NCBI RefSeq assembly: GCF_004346165.1
Contig: NZ_SLZZ01000004.1
Location: forward strand, 122,519-186,518
Reading direction: 5' to 3'
Source: Muricomes intestini
GTDB lineage: Bacteria > Bacillota > Clostridia > Lachnospirales > Lachnospiraceae
DNA: 64,000 nucleotides
Of the stretch, positions 1-8,822 are shown piece by piece. A program made the translations under genes and the position numbers. Position 1 is the stretch's first letter. Each line of letters opens with the position of its first letter. The notes below the pieces were generated by a model. That model was not told the DNA's origin. It saw only the letters and a program-made list of their open reading frames with translations, and made no database searches.

Positions 1-1037
1 GGAATGTAGGAGGTGTAACAATTTTGCCGCCGTACGAGAAAAGTGCAAGCAGCGAATGGTATACAGGTACGGCAAATGCCGTTTACCAGAATCTGAATTA
101 CATGGAAACTTATAATCCTGATTATGTGCTGATTCTTTCAGGGGATCATATTTACAAGATGGACTACGAGGTAATGTTGGATTTCCATAAGGCAAATAAG
201 GCGGATGTCACGATTGCAGCCATGCCGGTGCCGATGGAAGAGGCGGGTCGTTTTGGTATTGTCGTTACAGATGAGGAAAGCAGAATTAAAGAGTTTGAGG
301 AGAAACCGGAGAATCCAAGCAGCAACTTGGCGTCTATGGGAATATACATATTTAACTGGTCTGTGCTTAAGGAGGCTCTGGTGAAGCTTTCAGAGCAGCC
401 AAACTGTGATTTTGGAAAGCATATCATCCCATTTTGTCATGAAAATGGCAAGAGATTGTTCGCATACGAATATAACGGGTATTGGAAAGATGTGGGGACA
501 TTAAACTCATATTGGGAAGCAAACATGGAACTGATTGATATTATTCCGGAATTCAACTTGTATGAAGAGTTCTGGAAGATTTACACCAACAGTGCCAACA
601 TTCCTCCCCAATACATTTCAGAGCAAGCGGTCATTGACAGGTGTATTATAAGCAACGGCTCTGAAATTTACGGAGAGGTTCATAATTCAGTGCTGGGCGG
701 AGGTGTGATTATCGGTGAGGGAAGCATTATCAGGGATTCTATACTTATGAGAGATGTCACAATTGGGAAGAACTGTGTCATTGATAAGGCAATTATTGCT
801 GAAGACACAGAGATTGGGGACAATGTGATAATTGGTGCCGGAGGTGAAGTTCTGAATAAGGAGAAACCTGGCGTATATGGCGGCGGGCTTGTGACCATTG
901 GAGAGAATTCTGTTATACCGTCCGGTGTGCAGATTGGTAAGAATACTGCTATCAGTGGGGTTACATCGGCGGAGGACTATAATAATGGAATGCTTGGAGG
1001 CGGTGAGACATTAATAAAGGCAGGTGAACGGATATGA
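1..1037 (+). CDS. glgC: Glucose-1-phosphate adenylyltransferase GlgC, 5'-truncated by window edge
   Basis: Makes ADP-glucose from glucose 1-phosphate and ATP, the first committed step of bacterial glycogen synthesis. The frame is open to the left edge (first full codon at position 3, reading [14 protein letters not shown]), so the N-terminal nucleotide-binding segment lies outside the window. Visible are the [12 protein letters not shown] segment, the sugar-nucleotide core ([11 protein letters not shown]), the FEEKP motif and GYWKDVGT, then a C-terminal left-handed beta-helix of hexapeptide repeats ([20 protein letters not shown]). A TTG at 24 could be taken for a start, but the homologous sequence continues upstream of it. 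The stop overlaps the glgD start by 4 bases, implying translational coupling. Confidence 0.95.
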   Translation, partial: NVGGVTILPPYEKSASSEWYTGTANAVYQNLNYMETYNPDYVLILSGDHIYKMDYEVMLDFHKANKADVTIAAMPVPMEEAGRFGIVVTDEESRIKEFEEKPENPSSNLASMGIYIFNWSVLKEALVKLSEQPNCDFGKHIIPFCHENGKRLFAYEYNGYWKDVGTLNSYWEANMELIDIIPEFNLYEEFWKIYTNSANIPPQYISEQAVIDRCIISNGSEIYGEVHNSVLGGGVIIGEGSIIRDSILMRDVTIGKNCVIDKAIIAEDTEIGDNVIIGAGGEVLNKEKPGVYGGGLVTIGENSVIPSGVQIGKNTAISGVTSAEDYNNGMLGGGETLIKAGERI

Positions 1038-2152
1038 GAGCAGTAGGGATCATTCTGGCTGGCGGAAACAGTAAGAAGATGCAGGAGTTAACATCCAGGC
1101 GTGCAACGGCGGCAATGCCCATAGCGTCTAGCTACAGGGCTATTGATTTTACGCTGAGCAACATGTCAAATTCACACATACAGAAAGTTGCTGTGCTGAC
1201 ACAGTACAATGCAAGATCTGTCAATGAACATCTGAATTCTTCCAAATGGTGGGACTTTGGCAGAAAACAGGGCGGGCTTTACATATTTACTCCCACAATC
1301 ACCGCAGAGAATGGCTACTGGTACAGAGGAACGGCAGATGCTATTTACCAGAACCTTGACTTCCTGAAAAGGTGTCATGAACCTTATGTGATTATTACAT
1401 CCGGAGATGCGGTGTACAAGCTTGATTACAATAAGGTTCTGGAATATCATATTGCTAAAAAAGCAGATATAACTGTAGTGTGCAAGGATCTGGCACTGGG
1501 AGAAGATGCAACAAGATTTGGAACGGTACGGATGAATGAGTCTGCAAGGATTGAAGCCTTTGAGGAAAAACCTATGGTGGCTCATTCCCAGACGATTTCT
1601 GCAGGTATTTATGTTATTAGAAGAAGACAGTTAATAGATCTTATTGAGCACTGTGCGGAAGAGGAAAGACATGATTTTGTAACCGATATTCTGATTCGCT
1701 ATAAGAATTTGAAGAAGATATACGGTTATAAGATAAACAGCTACTGGAACAATATCACAACTGTAGATTCATATTATCAGACAAATATGGATTTTTTGAA
1801 ACCGGAAGTGCGCAGCTATTTCTTTAAGGAGCTGCCCATGGTGAAGTCCAAGGTGAGCGACCTTCCGCCGGCTAAATATAATCCGGGGGCAGCCGTGAAG
1901 AACAGCCTTATCGGAAGCGGAAGTATTATTAACGGAACGGTGGAGAATTCCATATTGTTTAAAAAGGTGTTTGTGGGCAATAATTGTGCCATCAGGAATT
2001 CTATTATATTGAATGATGTTTACCTCGGGGATAACACTTATATTGAGAACTGTATCATCGAGAGCCGTGACACAATAAGAGCGAACACAAGATATATGGG
2101 CGAAGATGGTGTGAAAGTGGTAGTTGAGAAAAATGAGCGGTATGCATTATAA
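1034..2152 (+). CDS. glgD: GlgD, glucose-1-phosphate adenylyltransferase subunit-like protein
   Basis: Second, GlgC-like subunit found next to glgC in many Firmicutes; in characterised cases it forms a heteromer with GlgC and modulates activity. The 372-residue protein keeps the nucleotidyltransferase fold ([20 protein letters not shown] near residues 7-26, [28 protein letters not shown]) and a short C-terminal beta-helix. The N-terminal loop deviates from the GlgC pattern, with [14 protein letters not shown] where GlgC proteins have a lysine- and arginine-rich RAKPAVP-like segment, which supports a GlgD assignment. ATG overlaps the glgC stop (ATGA). Confidence 0.93.
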   Translation: MRAVGIILAGGNSKKMQELTSRRATAAMPIASSYRAIDFTLSNMSNSHIQKVAVLTQYNARSVNEHLNSSKWWDFGRKQGGLYIFTPTITAENGYWYRGTADAIYQNLDFLKRCHEPYVIITSGDAVYKLDYNKVLEYHIAKKADITVVCKDLALGEDATRFGTVRMNESARIEAFEEKPMVAHSQTISAGIYVIRRRQLIDLIEHCAEEERHDFVTDILIRYKNLKKIYGYKINSYWNNITTVDSYYQTNMDFLKPEVRSYFFKELPMVKSKVSDLPPAKYNPGAAVKNSLIGSGSIINGTVENSILFKKVFVGNNCAIRNSIILNDVYLGDNTYIENCIIESRDTIRANTRYMGEDGVKVVVEKNERYAL

Positions 2153-2181
2153 CCTTACAAGGGAAGGGAGACTTGAACATT

Positions 2182-2469
2182 ATGCAGATTACAGACGTGC
2201 GCGTGCGCAGAGTAGCAAAGGAAGGCAAATTAAAGGCAGTTGTTTCTATCACAATTGATGATGAGTTCGTAGTTCATGACATTAAGGTAATTGAGGGAGA
2301 GAAAGGACTGTTTATCGCAATGCCAAGCAAGAAAGCACTTGACGGTGAATACAGAGATATTGCGCATCCGATTAATTCGGGAACCAGAGAGCGTATTCAG
2401 TCGACAATTTTAGAGAAGTATTCGGAATCAGTTGAGGAAGGACCAGAATCAATGTCTGAACAAACGTAA
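2182..2469 (+). CDS. spoVG: Septation/sporulation regulator SpoVG
   Basis: Small conserved nucleic-acid-binding regulator of Firmicutes with effects on sporulation, division and gene expression. The 95-residue protein begins [11 protein letters not shown], the typical SpoVG start, and contains FIAMPSKK and the [12 protein letters not shown] segment of the family. I chose ATG 2182 over the in-frame TTG at 2173 because homologues begin at MQITDVR and the purine-rich GGGAAGGGAG ends 11 bases before it. It lies 29 bases after glgD and is followed by a strong hairpin terminator. Confidence 0.95.
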   Translation: MQITDVRVRRVAKEGKLKAVVSITIDDEFVVHDIKVIEGEKGLFIAMPSKKALDGEYRDIAHPINSGTRERIQSTILEKYSESVEEGPESMSEQT

Positions 2470-2492
2470 TTAAGTCAGTACACTGGGCTATA

Positions 2493-2530
2493 AAGCTGCT
2501 GCAGCTCACATGAAGCTGCAGCAGCTTCTT
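2493..2530 (+). terminator. Hairpin terminator after spoVG
   Basis: A perfect 14-bp stem (AAGCTGCTGCAGCT at 2493-2506 with its complement at 2514-2527) and a 7-base loop, followed by a short CTTCTT tail. It lies between convergent spoVG and the pseudouridine synthase gene, so it could serve both strands. Confidence 0.8.
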
Positions 2531-2540
2531 GCTTGTGCAG

Positions 2541-3239
2541 TTAAAGTGAATTTTCCAGAGAGTTTATAGGTGTATCAAGGCGAAAATCCATTAGTTCATC
2601 TGTCCTCGGATGATGAAATGTCAAACGGCAGGCAAACAACTGGAGAGATCTGAAGGTTAAAGGTATACTAGCAGAGTCTGAAGGGGATAAAGCTTGAGTG
2701 CTGCCGTATTTCTTATCACCGGCAATGGGAGTCCCCAGATTCGCCATCTGTACTCGGATTTGGTGGTGCCGTCCCGTTTCTAAGATGATATCTGCCAGTG
2801 CATAGGGCGGCATGGTTTCTATAATCAAGTAGTGAAGGCGGGCTTTTTGGGCACCGGGGGTATTGCTCGAACATATGTGGGAGACATTGGCTCTTCCATC
2901 CTTTATCAGGTAATCCTCCAAATCGCCTTCCGGGGAAGCAGGAATTCCTTGAAGGAGGGCACGGTAATGCTTGCCGAAACCATATTCTGTCAGCTGTTTA
3001 TTTAGTTTTCGCGCTGCGGCAGGAGTCTTGGCAAATACAAGAAGACCTCCTACCGGCTGGTCGAGACGATGGATAACAGCCAGATAAGGCTGTCCCTTTT
3101 TAGGACTGTTTTTATTGATATGGTTCATCAGGATACTTATCATATCAGGGGTTCCCATACGTCTGCTCTGCGTAGGAATACCGGCCGGTTTATGGCACAC
3201 AATAATGTCCTGGTCTTCGAATAAAATATCGGGGGTCAT
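2541..3239 (-). CDS. RluA-family pseudouridine synthase
   Basis: Isomerises uridine to pseudouridine in RNA (rRNA or tRNA); the target cannot be read from sequence. 232 residues. The catalytic motif HRLDQPVGGLLVFAKT (around residues 57-72) carries the conserved aspartate, and ETGRHHQIRVQMANLG plus GDKKYGS are later family motifs. No N-terminal S4 domain is seen, as in the short RluA-like members common in clostridia. The start ATG is preceded by AAAGGAG. Convergent with spoVG and transcribed alone. Confidence 0.92.
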   Translation of the reverse strand: MTPDILFEDQDIIVCHKPAGIPTQSRRMGTPDMISILMNHINKNSPKKGQPYLAVIHRLDQPVGGLLVFAKTPAAARKLNKQLTEYGFGKHYRALLQGIPASPEGDLEDYLIKDGRANVSHICSSNTPGAQKARLHYLIIETMPPYALADIILETGRHHQIRVQMANLGTPIAGDKKYGSTQALSPSDSASIPLTFRSLQLFACRLTFHHPRTDELMDFRLDTPINSLENSL

Positions 3240-3303
3240 TTTCTTTACTCCTTTAGAGGTATTTTCTTGACTTTTCAGGAAAATCTAACTACACTGATTA
3301 TCA

Positions 3304-3374
3304 TGATGTAGGGGTCCCAAAGTCATGCTTTTTCATGCAAGCATGAAACGCATGACCTTTTGACCCTGGTATCA
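3304..3374 (-). repeat. Dispersed inverted-repeat element, copy A (71-bp short form)
   Basis: Short copy of the family described at 6898-7082, in reverse orientation. In element orientation it runs TGATACCAGGGTCAAAAGG, a nested palindrome (TTTCATGCTTGCATGAAA), GGGACCC, then CTACATCA. Relative to the 185-bp form it lacks 114 bp, exactly what deletion between the two internal GACCC copies would remove. It is flanked by ATGATAA-type direct repeats of 6-7 bp. It lies between the pseudouridine synthase gene start and xpaC. Confidence 0.85.
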
Positions 3375-3430
3375 TTATCATATAAAAGAAACGAGAGGTC
3401 AAGCTTTTTGGCAAGGCAGGTGGAAAGAAG

Positions 3431-4714
3431 ATGAATCAGGATTGGGAAAGATTTGGAGAAGATATCCGCAGAACAGTGCAGGATGCAATAGACTCGCAGG
3501 ACTTTAACAGGCTCAATCAGACAATTACAAATACCATTAACAGCGCTATGAACAGTGCTGTGGACGGCTTGGGAAAAGGATTGTCAGGCGCTGGGAAATG
3601 GGCCGGCAGAGGCAGATATAGATATCGGGGACCGCGCAAGCGAGATAGATATAGCTGGGAACAGTCCCAAAATTCTCATAGGTATGGAGCGCAGGAGGAT
3701 AGAAGAGAAGCTGGGAGGCGGCAATACAGTGCTGTGCAGCAATCGGCCGCTGTGCAGAAAAATCTCAGCCTGTTTGTCGGAACAGCGGGGGCAAAAGCCG
3801 GCGGGATTGCTATGTCTGTAGTAGGATATACTGTGGGAATCGGAACGTTCTTGATGTTATTGTTTACCTTAATTGCCACGGCGCTCACTAACGTGTATTT
3901 TGGAACAGGCTTTAAAGTGCTGGCAGGGATATTGGCAGTCTTTTTTGCCGGAAGCATGATTTTGGGAGGTGCCGGCACAGCTCTTTTGGGAAGAATAAAA
4001 AGATTTAGGAGTTATATTCAGGAGCTTGAAGGAAAAGAATACTGTGAGATAAAGAATTTGGCCGGGAGATTACAAAAGTCTCAAAAATATGTTGTACAAG
4101 ATATTGAGAAAATGATACGAAAGGGCTGGTTTCTTCAGGGACATATGGATCGACAGAAGACCTGCCTTATCGTAAGTAATAGAGCGTATGATCAGTATAC
4201 CGAACTGATGCAAAACCTAGAAAAACAACAGAGCGAGGAAAGGCTTGCAAAAGAGCATCAGACTCAGGAGCAAAAGGATATGGATCCGCAGGTACGGGAA
4301 ATTATTTGTGCCGGAGATGAGTATATAAAGAAGATCCGTGAATGTAATGATGCTATTCCCGGGGAAGAAATTTCTGCTAAAATATATCGCATAGAGACAC
4401 TGGTGGATAAAATTTTTGACCGGGTAGAACAGAGCCCTGAAAGTATTTCCGATATCAGAAGGCTGATGGAGTATTACCTGCCGACTACGGTAAAACTTCT
4501 GGAAGCATACGAGGAGCTGGATGCACAGCCGGTGCAGGGGGACAATATTATTTCATCAAAAAAAGAAATTGAAAAAACACTGGATACATTGAATGTGGCG
4601 TTTGAAAAGCTTCTGGACAGCTTATTCAGGGACACTGCATGGAATGTATCGGCTGATATATCTGTGCTCAACACAATGCTGGCACAGGAAGGGCTTACAA
4701 AAGAAGACTTTTAG
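3431..4714 (+). CDS. XpaC-like 5-bromo-4-chloroindolyl phosphate hydrolysis protein
   Basis: Member of the XpaC family, whose biochemical role is not firmly established; it is usually found beside telA. 427 residues. The N-terminal 110 residues are polar, rich in Asn/Gln/Arg/Tyr and probably disordered. Two membrane segments follow (about 120-150 and 160-185), then a winged-helix-like segment (LAGRLQKSQKYVVQDIEKMIRKGWF) and a helical C-terminal domain (IRRLMEYYLPTTVKLLEAYEEL) typical of the family. Start ATG follows AGGTGGAAAGAAG. telA begins 89 bases downstream and the two probably form an operon. Confidence 0.88.
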   Translation: MNQDWERFGEDIRRTVQDAIDSQDFNRLNQTITNTINSAMNSAVDGLGKGLSGAGKWAGRGRYRYRGPRKRDRYSWEQSQNSHRYGAQEDRREAGRRQYSAVQQSAAVQKNLSLFVGTAGAKAGGIAMSVVGYTVGIGTFLMLLFTLIATALTNVYFGTGFKVLAGILAVFFAGSMILGGAGTALLGRIKRFRSYIQELEGKEYCEIKNLAGRLQKSQKYVVQDIEKMIRKGWFLQGHMDRQKTCLIVSNRAYDQYTELMQNLEKQQSEERLAKEHQTQEQKDMDPQVREIICAGDEYIKKIRECNDAIPGEEISAKIYRIETLVDKIFDRVEQSPESISDIRRLMEYYLPTTVKLLEAYEELDAQPVQGDNIISSKKEIEKTLDTLNVAFEKLLDSLFRDTAWNVSADISVLNTMLAQEGLTKEDF

Positions 4715-4803
4715 ATACTATCCAGGAGGGCAGAAATGTTCACAAATTGCACGTACAAGCTTGCTCTCCGGACGATAATGTAATGAATATGGAGGGTAGA
4801 AAT

Positions 4804-5937
4804 ATGAGCAGTGAATTTGAGGGATTTGAAGCGGTCCCCACATTGACCCTGGAACCTTTTCAGGAAGAAAAGCAGGTTGTTACGCCTGCCGCCCGGGAGG
4901 AGGTTTCCTTTGACGACAGTATTCTATCAGAAGCAGAGAAACAGGCTGTGGATACCTTTGCCAGTCAGATTGATTTAACTAATTCCGCAGTGATTTTGCA
5001 GTATGGAGCGGGGACGCAGAAGAAGATGGCGGATTTTTCCGAGAAGGCTCTTGAAAATGTGAGAACAAAAGATCTCGGAGAGGCCGGAGCCCTCCTGTCA
5101 GGTGTTGTCCAGGAACTTAAAAGTTTTGACGAAGAAGACGAAAAAGGATTTTTGGGTATATTTAAGAGGACCTCAAATAAGATTTCCGCAATGAAGGCCA
5201 AGTATGCCAAGGCAGAGACAAATATTAATCAGATATGTAAGGTGCTTGAAAATCACCAGGTACAGCTATTGAAGGATATTGCCATATTGGACAAGATGTA
5301 TGAGATGAATCTCACTTATTTTAAAGAACTGTCCATGTATATATTAGCAGGAAAGAAAAAGCTGCAGGAAATCAGAAGTACAAAGCTGCCCGAGCTTCTT
5401 GCAAAGGCACAGCAGAGCAGTTTGCCGGAGGATGCACAGGCAGCCAGAGACCTGGACTCTATGTGCGGAAGATTTGAGAAGAAGATACATGATCTAGAGC
5501 TGACCAGAACCATTTCCATACAAACAGCACCGCAAATCCGGCTGGTCCAGGGAAATGATACATTAATGGTAGAGAAGATACAGTCTACAGTTGTAAATAC
5601 AATACCGCTTTGGAAGAGCCAGATGGTTCTTGCCCTCGGTGTGGAGCACTCTGCACAGGCAGCGGCCGCGCAGCGAGAGGTGACGGACATGACCAATGAG
5701 CTGCTGAAGAAAAATGCAGAGAAACTGAAGGTGGCAACAATTGAGACTGCCAAAGAATCTGAAAGAGGCATTGTGGACATTGAAACTCTTAAGTCAACCA
5801 ATGAATCTCTTATATCTACGTTGGATGAAGTGCTGCATATCCAGCAGGAGGGACGTCAGAAGCGGCAGGAGGCAGAAAAAGAAATGATTCGTCTGGAAAG
5901 TGACCTAAAGCAGAAACTTCTTCAGGTTCAGGGGTAA
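4804..5937 (+). CDS. TelA/YceH-family toxic anion resistance protein
   Basis: TelA-like cytoplasmic coiled-coil protein, associated in some organisms with tellurite or other stress resistance; its mechanism is unknown. 377 residues from ATG 4804, chosen for the GGAGGGTAGAAAT in front; an upstream in-frame start at 4747 would add an unrelated 19-residue tail. Long helical stretches with the family pattern are visible (QLLKDIAILDKMYEMNL, ALGVEHSAQAAAAQREVTDM, KSTNESLISTLDEVLHIQ). It follows xpaC, the usual pairing in Lachnospiraceae. Confidence 0.92.
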   Translation: MSSEFEGFEAVPTLTLEPFQEEKQVVTPAAREEVSFDDSILSEAEKQAVDTFASQIDLTNSAVILQYGAGTQKKMADFSEKALENVRTKDLGEAGALLSGVVQELKSFDEEDEKGFLGIFKRTSNKISAMKAKYAKAETNINQICKVLENHQVQLLKDIAILDKMYEMNLTYFKELSMYILAGKKKLQEIRSTKLPELLAKAQQSSLPEDAQAARDLDSMCGRFEKKIHDLELTRTISIQTAPQIRLVQGNDTLMVEKIQSTVVNTIPLWKSQMVLALGVEHSAQAAAAQREVTDMTNELLKKNAEKLKVATIETAKESERGIVDIETLKSTNESLISTLDEVLHIQQEGRQKRQEAEKEMIRLESDLKQKLLQVQG

Positions 5938-5972
5938 ATAACCTTTAGTGGAAATGAAATATTGAATAAATA

Positions 5973-6015
5973 AGACGAGAGAGGTAATCTCCCCTTGGGG
6001 ACCGCCTCTCTCATC
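5973..6015 (+). terminator. Hairpin terminator after telA
   Basis: Two-part stem (GAGAGG paired with CCTCTC, and CCCC paired with GGGG inside) between the end of telA and the convergent DeoR-family gene. It has no strong U-tract and may act on either strand. Confidence 0.6.
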
Positions 6016-6042
6016 TTGCATCAAATTGCTATTGCCAAATCA

Positions 6043-6816
6043 CTATTTTGTTGCAGTAATTAAGTGTACATCAAGTTCTTCCAGCGTTTCTATAGTTTCA
6101 TGAGGAAGATTACAATCCGTTATAATTCCTGTTACATCCCGTCCATTGGCACAAGAAATTAAATTAAACTTATTGAATTTATTTGAATCGGCAAGTACGT
6201 ATACCTCTTTAGCAGCAGCAAGTACACTTTTCTTGAAACCAATCTCAGAAGTGTTTGCAAGATAAATATTGCCATTGCTTCCAATGGCATTCGCTCCGAG
6301 AAAGGCAACATCCACCTTAAAATTGCGCATCTGTTCCTCGGCCAGAGGCCCTCTCGTAGAGCGAGTATTCTTACGAAGGTCACCACCAATTAGAATTACG
6401 TTAACCCAGTCGCGGGTAAGGAGTTCTGTAGCGATATTGATTCCGTTTGTTATGACAGTATTATTGAATTCATTGGTAATCTGCCTTGCCAGATGGAGAG
6501 TTGTGGTTCCTGAGTCAATAAAAAGCACTTGACCATGTCTGATGAATGAAAGGGCTGTCTGCGCTATATCATATTTAAGCTCACTGTTAGCTGACATTCT
6601 CTGTTCATATGGAAGTTCTACCTGCTCTCCTGAATTGGACAGCATGGCACCCCCATGCGTACGGACTATTTTAGGATTTTCCTTAATTAGTGTTTCAAGA
6701 TCCCTGCGTATGGTCATCTCTGTTACAGCGAAAGTCCGGCTTAGCTGGCTGGTTTCGATAGAGCCATTGGCAATCAGGAGATTCTGAATTTTTTGAAGCC
6801 TTTTTTCTTTGAGCAT
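6043..6816 (-). CDS. DeoR-family transcriptional regulator
   Basis: Sugar-phosphate-responsive repressor of the DeoR/GlpR type. 257 residues from ATG 6816 (GAGG six bases upstream; an in-frame TTG at 6828 is less likely). N-terminal HTH (QKIQNLLIANGSIETSQLS, then TEMTIRRDLETL) and a C-terminal DeoRC sensor domain with DSGTTTLHLA, VITNGINIA, GGDLR and FLGANAI, the phosphosugar-binding motifs of the family. It sits just beyond the FGGY kinase gene on the same strand and is the likely regulator of sugar locus 1. Confidence 0.93.
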   Translation of the reverse strand: MLKEKRLQKIQNLLIANGSIETSQLSRTFAVTEMTIRRDLETLIKENPKIVRTHGGAMLSNSGEQVELPYEQRMSANSELKYDIAQTALSFIRHGQVLFIDSGTTTLHLARQITNEFNNTVITNGINIATELLTRDWVNVILIGGDLRKNTRSTRGPLAEEQMRNFKVDVAFLGANAIGSNGNIYLANTSEIGFKKSVLAAAKEVYVLADSNKFNKFNLISCANGRDVTGIITDCNLPHETIETLEELDVHLITATK

Positions 6817-6897
6817 GGCATACCTCAATTTTCTTTGTTTTATAGTTACTTATCTTTTAATGATAGATTTATTGGTAAAGTTTGTCAATATATTATA

Positions 6898-7082
6898 TGA
6901 TACCAGGGTCAAAGGGTCATGCGTTTCATGCTTGCATGAAAAAGCATGACTTTGGGACCCGCAAAACATGAGAAAGTAGCCCGAGCAGGGCGGATTTCGA
7001 ATGTTTTTAGGATTGCGGGAGTACAAAGTGCGGAGCAATCCGTAGGTATCAGGGGGCAAAATACCTTTTGACCCCTACATCA
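6898..7082 (+). repeat. Dispersed inverted-repeat element, copy B (185-bp full form)
   Basis: Full-length member of a seven-copy family. The left end is TGATACCAGGGTCAAAGGGT; the right end, read in reverse complement, is TGATGTAGGGGTCAAAAGGT, giving about 20-bp imperfect terminal inverted repeats. The interior holds a nested palindrome around TTTCATGCTTGCATGAAA and an AT-poor segment with no credible gene. ATTATA flanks both ends if the element ends at CTACATC. Its right end forms the last codons of the FGGY kinase gene on the minus strand. Confidence 0.88.
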
Positions 7083-8551
7083 TTATATAGTTGCTTGTAT
7101 GAGTCATAGCGTTCCATATAAAGCCGGTGGTATTGGCTTCTTGGCTTGAAACATTTTTTGACCTGTACCATATCTTTGACTATATCTGTAATCTTCATAT
7201 TTAGCTGAACAGCAGAAGCAGCGAGGATGGCAGCTCCCAGTGTTCCTGCCTGTGTACTGTTAATTACTTCCATGGGAATGTTAAATATGTCAGCCCGTAG
7301 TTGAAGGGTGTAATCTGAGGCAGCACCCCCTCCGGTGACCCGTATTACGTCCGGATTTATATTCAATTCAGACAGGGTTTCATAAGCCATAAACATTTGA
7401 TAAGCCATTCCTTCTTTGACGGCCTGATAGAGTTCTATGGGTTGTGTATGGATAGTAAGACCACAAATAGTACCAACGGCATCATAACATATATCTGGAT
7501 TGCCGCAGGAGCCAAAAGAAGGCAGAAGCATTATACTGCCCGGGTGTCTCTCAGCAGCCAGAGTATCCATGTAAGAAAAGAAATCTATGCCAGAGGTACC
7601 GCAGAAGTCGCGGATATTTGCAAATATGTTATCCTTGAACCAGTTCATAAGGATACCGCAGGTTGTCAATTCAATTTGGGCGAGAAAAATATCAGGCAGT
7701 ACATATGGAGCGCACGGGATTCCTTTTTCTATCATGTAGGGAGACGACGTTAGTTTTGGAAGAATAAATTGCATGACTTCACAGGTTCCCTGCCCATCTT
7801 CCCCCTCTGCGAAAGTCGTCATGCCGCTTCCAAGACCGGCACATCCTTGATCGTGTCCTCCTGCGGCGATGAGTGTTCCGGGCGGCAGTCCCAGTTCCTC
7901 CGCTATGTCAGGGAGTACGGGACCGAGGATAGTTCCGGAGAGAACCGGAGCAGAAAACAAAGCTCTATCAAGGCCTGCCAATGTAAGGAGCCTTTGGGAC
8001 CATTGCTTTGTGCGGATATCGAATGCCATGCTTCGTGCTGCCAAGGAGAAGCTGACCATACGTTTGCCAGTGAGCAAATATCCTATGTAATCTTCATAGA
8101 AAAAGATATGTCTGGTATTTTTAAAAACAGCGGAATTGTTCTGCAGCCATATAAATTTGGGGAGGGCATACATTTCGCTTAAAGGAAGACCTGTAATATC
8201 CATAACTTCTTCTTTGGAGAACTTTTTTTCAATGATGCTGCACTCATCTATCCCGCGCTTGTCCCCTGTGAGCATAGAATTTGCAAGCACAGTGTTGTTT
8301 TCATCCAAACAAATGATTGATTCCCCCAAGGAGGCAACAGCTATACACTGTACAGGCTCGGGAGAATTACCGGACGCTTCCCGAATAACTTCTTTTGTGT
8401 AAGCCCATACCATATTTGCATCCAGTTCTCTATATCCGTCATCCCCTGTTTCCTGATAGGTTCTGCCAGAGGAAGATAAAATTTCACCTTTTCGATTGTA
8501 AATAGTCATTTTGCATCCGCTTGTTCCTATATCAATTCCTGCATATGCCAT
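7049..8551 (-). CDS. FGGY-family carbohydrate kinase (xylulokinase-like)
   Basis: ATP-dependent sugar kinase of the FGGY family, substrate unknown. 500 residues from ATG 8551 (AAAGGTGG upstream). N-terminal IDIGTSGCKMTIYNRKG phosphate motif, a central GGHDQGCAGLGSG metal/ATP region, and the C-terminal RVTGGGAASDYTLQLRADIFN signature followed by GTLGAAILA. The last nine residues (VGVKRYFAP) and the stop are encoded by repeat copy B, so the native C-terminus has been replaced or extended. Divergent from the locus 1 transporter, it likely phosphorylates the sugar (or its ketose) that locus 1 imports, ahead of the aldolase. Confidence 0.9.
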   Translation of the reverse strand: MAYAGIDIGTSGCKMTIYNRKGEILSSSGRTYQETGDDGYRELDANMVWAYTKEVIREASGNSPEPVQCIAVASLGESIICLDENNTVLANSMLTGDKRGIDECSIIEKKFSKEEVMDITGLPLSEMYALPKFIWLQNNSAVFKNTRHIFFYEDYIGYLLTGKRMVSFSLAARSMAFDIRTKQWSQRLLTLAGLDRALFSAPVLSGTILGPVLPDIAEELGLPPGTLIAAGGHDQGCAGLGSGMTTFAEGEDGQGTCEVMQFILPKLTSSPYMIEKGIPCAPYVLPDIFLAQIELTTCGILMNWFKDNIFANIRDFCGTSGIDFFSYMDTLAAERHPGSIMLLPSFGSCGNPDICYDAVGTICGLTIHTQPIELYQAVKEGMAYQMFMAYETLSELNINPDVIRVTGGGAASDYTLQLRADIFNIPMEVINSTQAGTLGAAILAASAVQLNMKITDIVKDMVQVKKCFKPRSQYHRLYMERYDSYKQLYNDVGVKRYFAP

Positions 8552-8744
8552 TGAGATACCACCTTTCATATTATAGAATGTTTGAAAATGTTAATTTATG
8601 TACTTACATTATATATTATAAAGCAATTATTGTAAACTTAAAAAAACAATAAACCATATAAAATATGCAGAAAAGCAATGATATATAAAACGAATTAGGA
8701 GATTTGCACTAAAAACAATCCGGCACTTTGTGATATATGCCATA

Positions 8745-8773
8745 TTGAAAAAGGTTCTAAAATGTTCTACAAT
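8745..8773 (+). promoter_or_regulatory. Promoter of sugar locus 1
   Basis: TTGAAA at 8745 and TACAAT at 8768 with a 17-base spacer, about 50 bases before the solute-binding protein gene. Within the spacer TTCTA occurs twice, 10 bases apart (GGTTCTAAAATGTTCTAC), a possible operator for the nearby DeoR regulator. The whole 8552-8822 gap is an AT-rich divergent regulatory region. Confidence 0.7.
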
Positions 8774-8822
8774 AAAAACATAAAAAAACAAAATAAAACA
8801 ATATTAAAAGGGAGGAACAAGC

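Noticed and set aside
2182..2469. Annotation of a spoVG start at TTG 2173
   Set aside because: Homologues begin at MQITDVR and the purine-rich site fits ATG 2182; TTG would be only 2 bases from it.
3304..3374. CRISPR-like repeats at the TTTCATGC palindromes
   Set aside because: Copies are single and dispersed, without regularly spaced spacers or cas genes, and have terminal inverted repeats.
6850..7059. Short minus-strand open frame inside repeat copy B (reads MPPDTYGLLRTLYSRNPKNI) and similar frames in copies C, F and G
   Set aside because: The same peptide appears wherever the repeat occurs and covers the inverted-repeat ends; it is a translation of the element, with no ribosome binding site.
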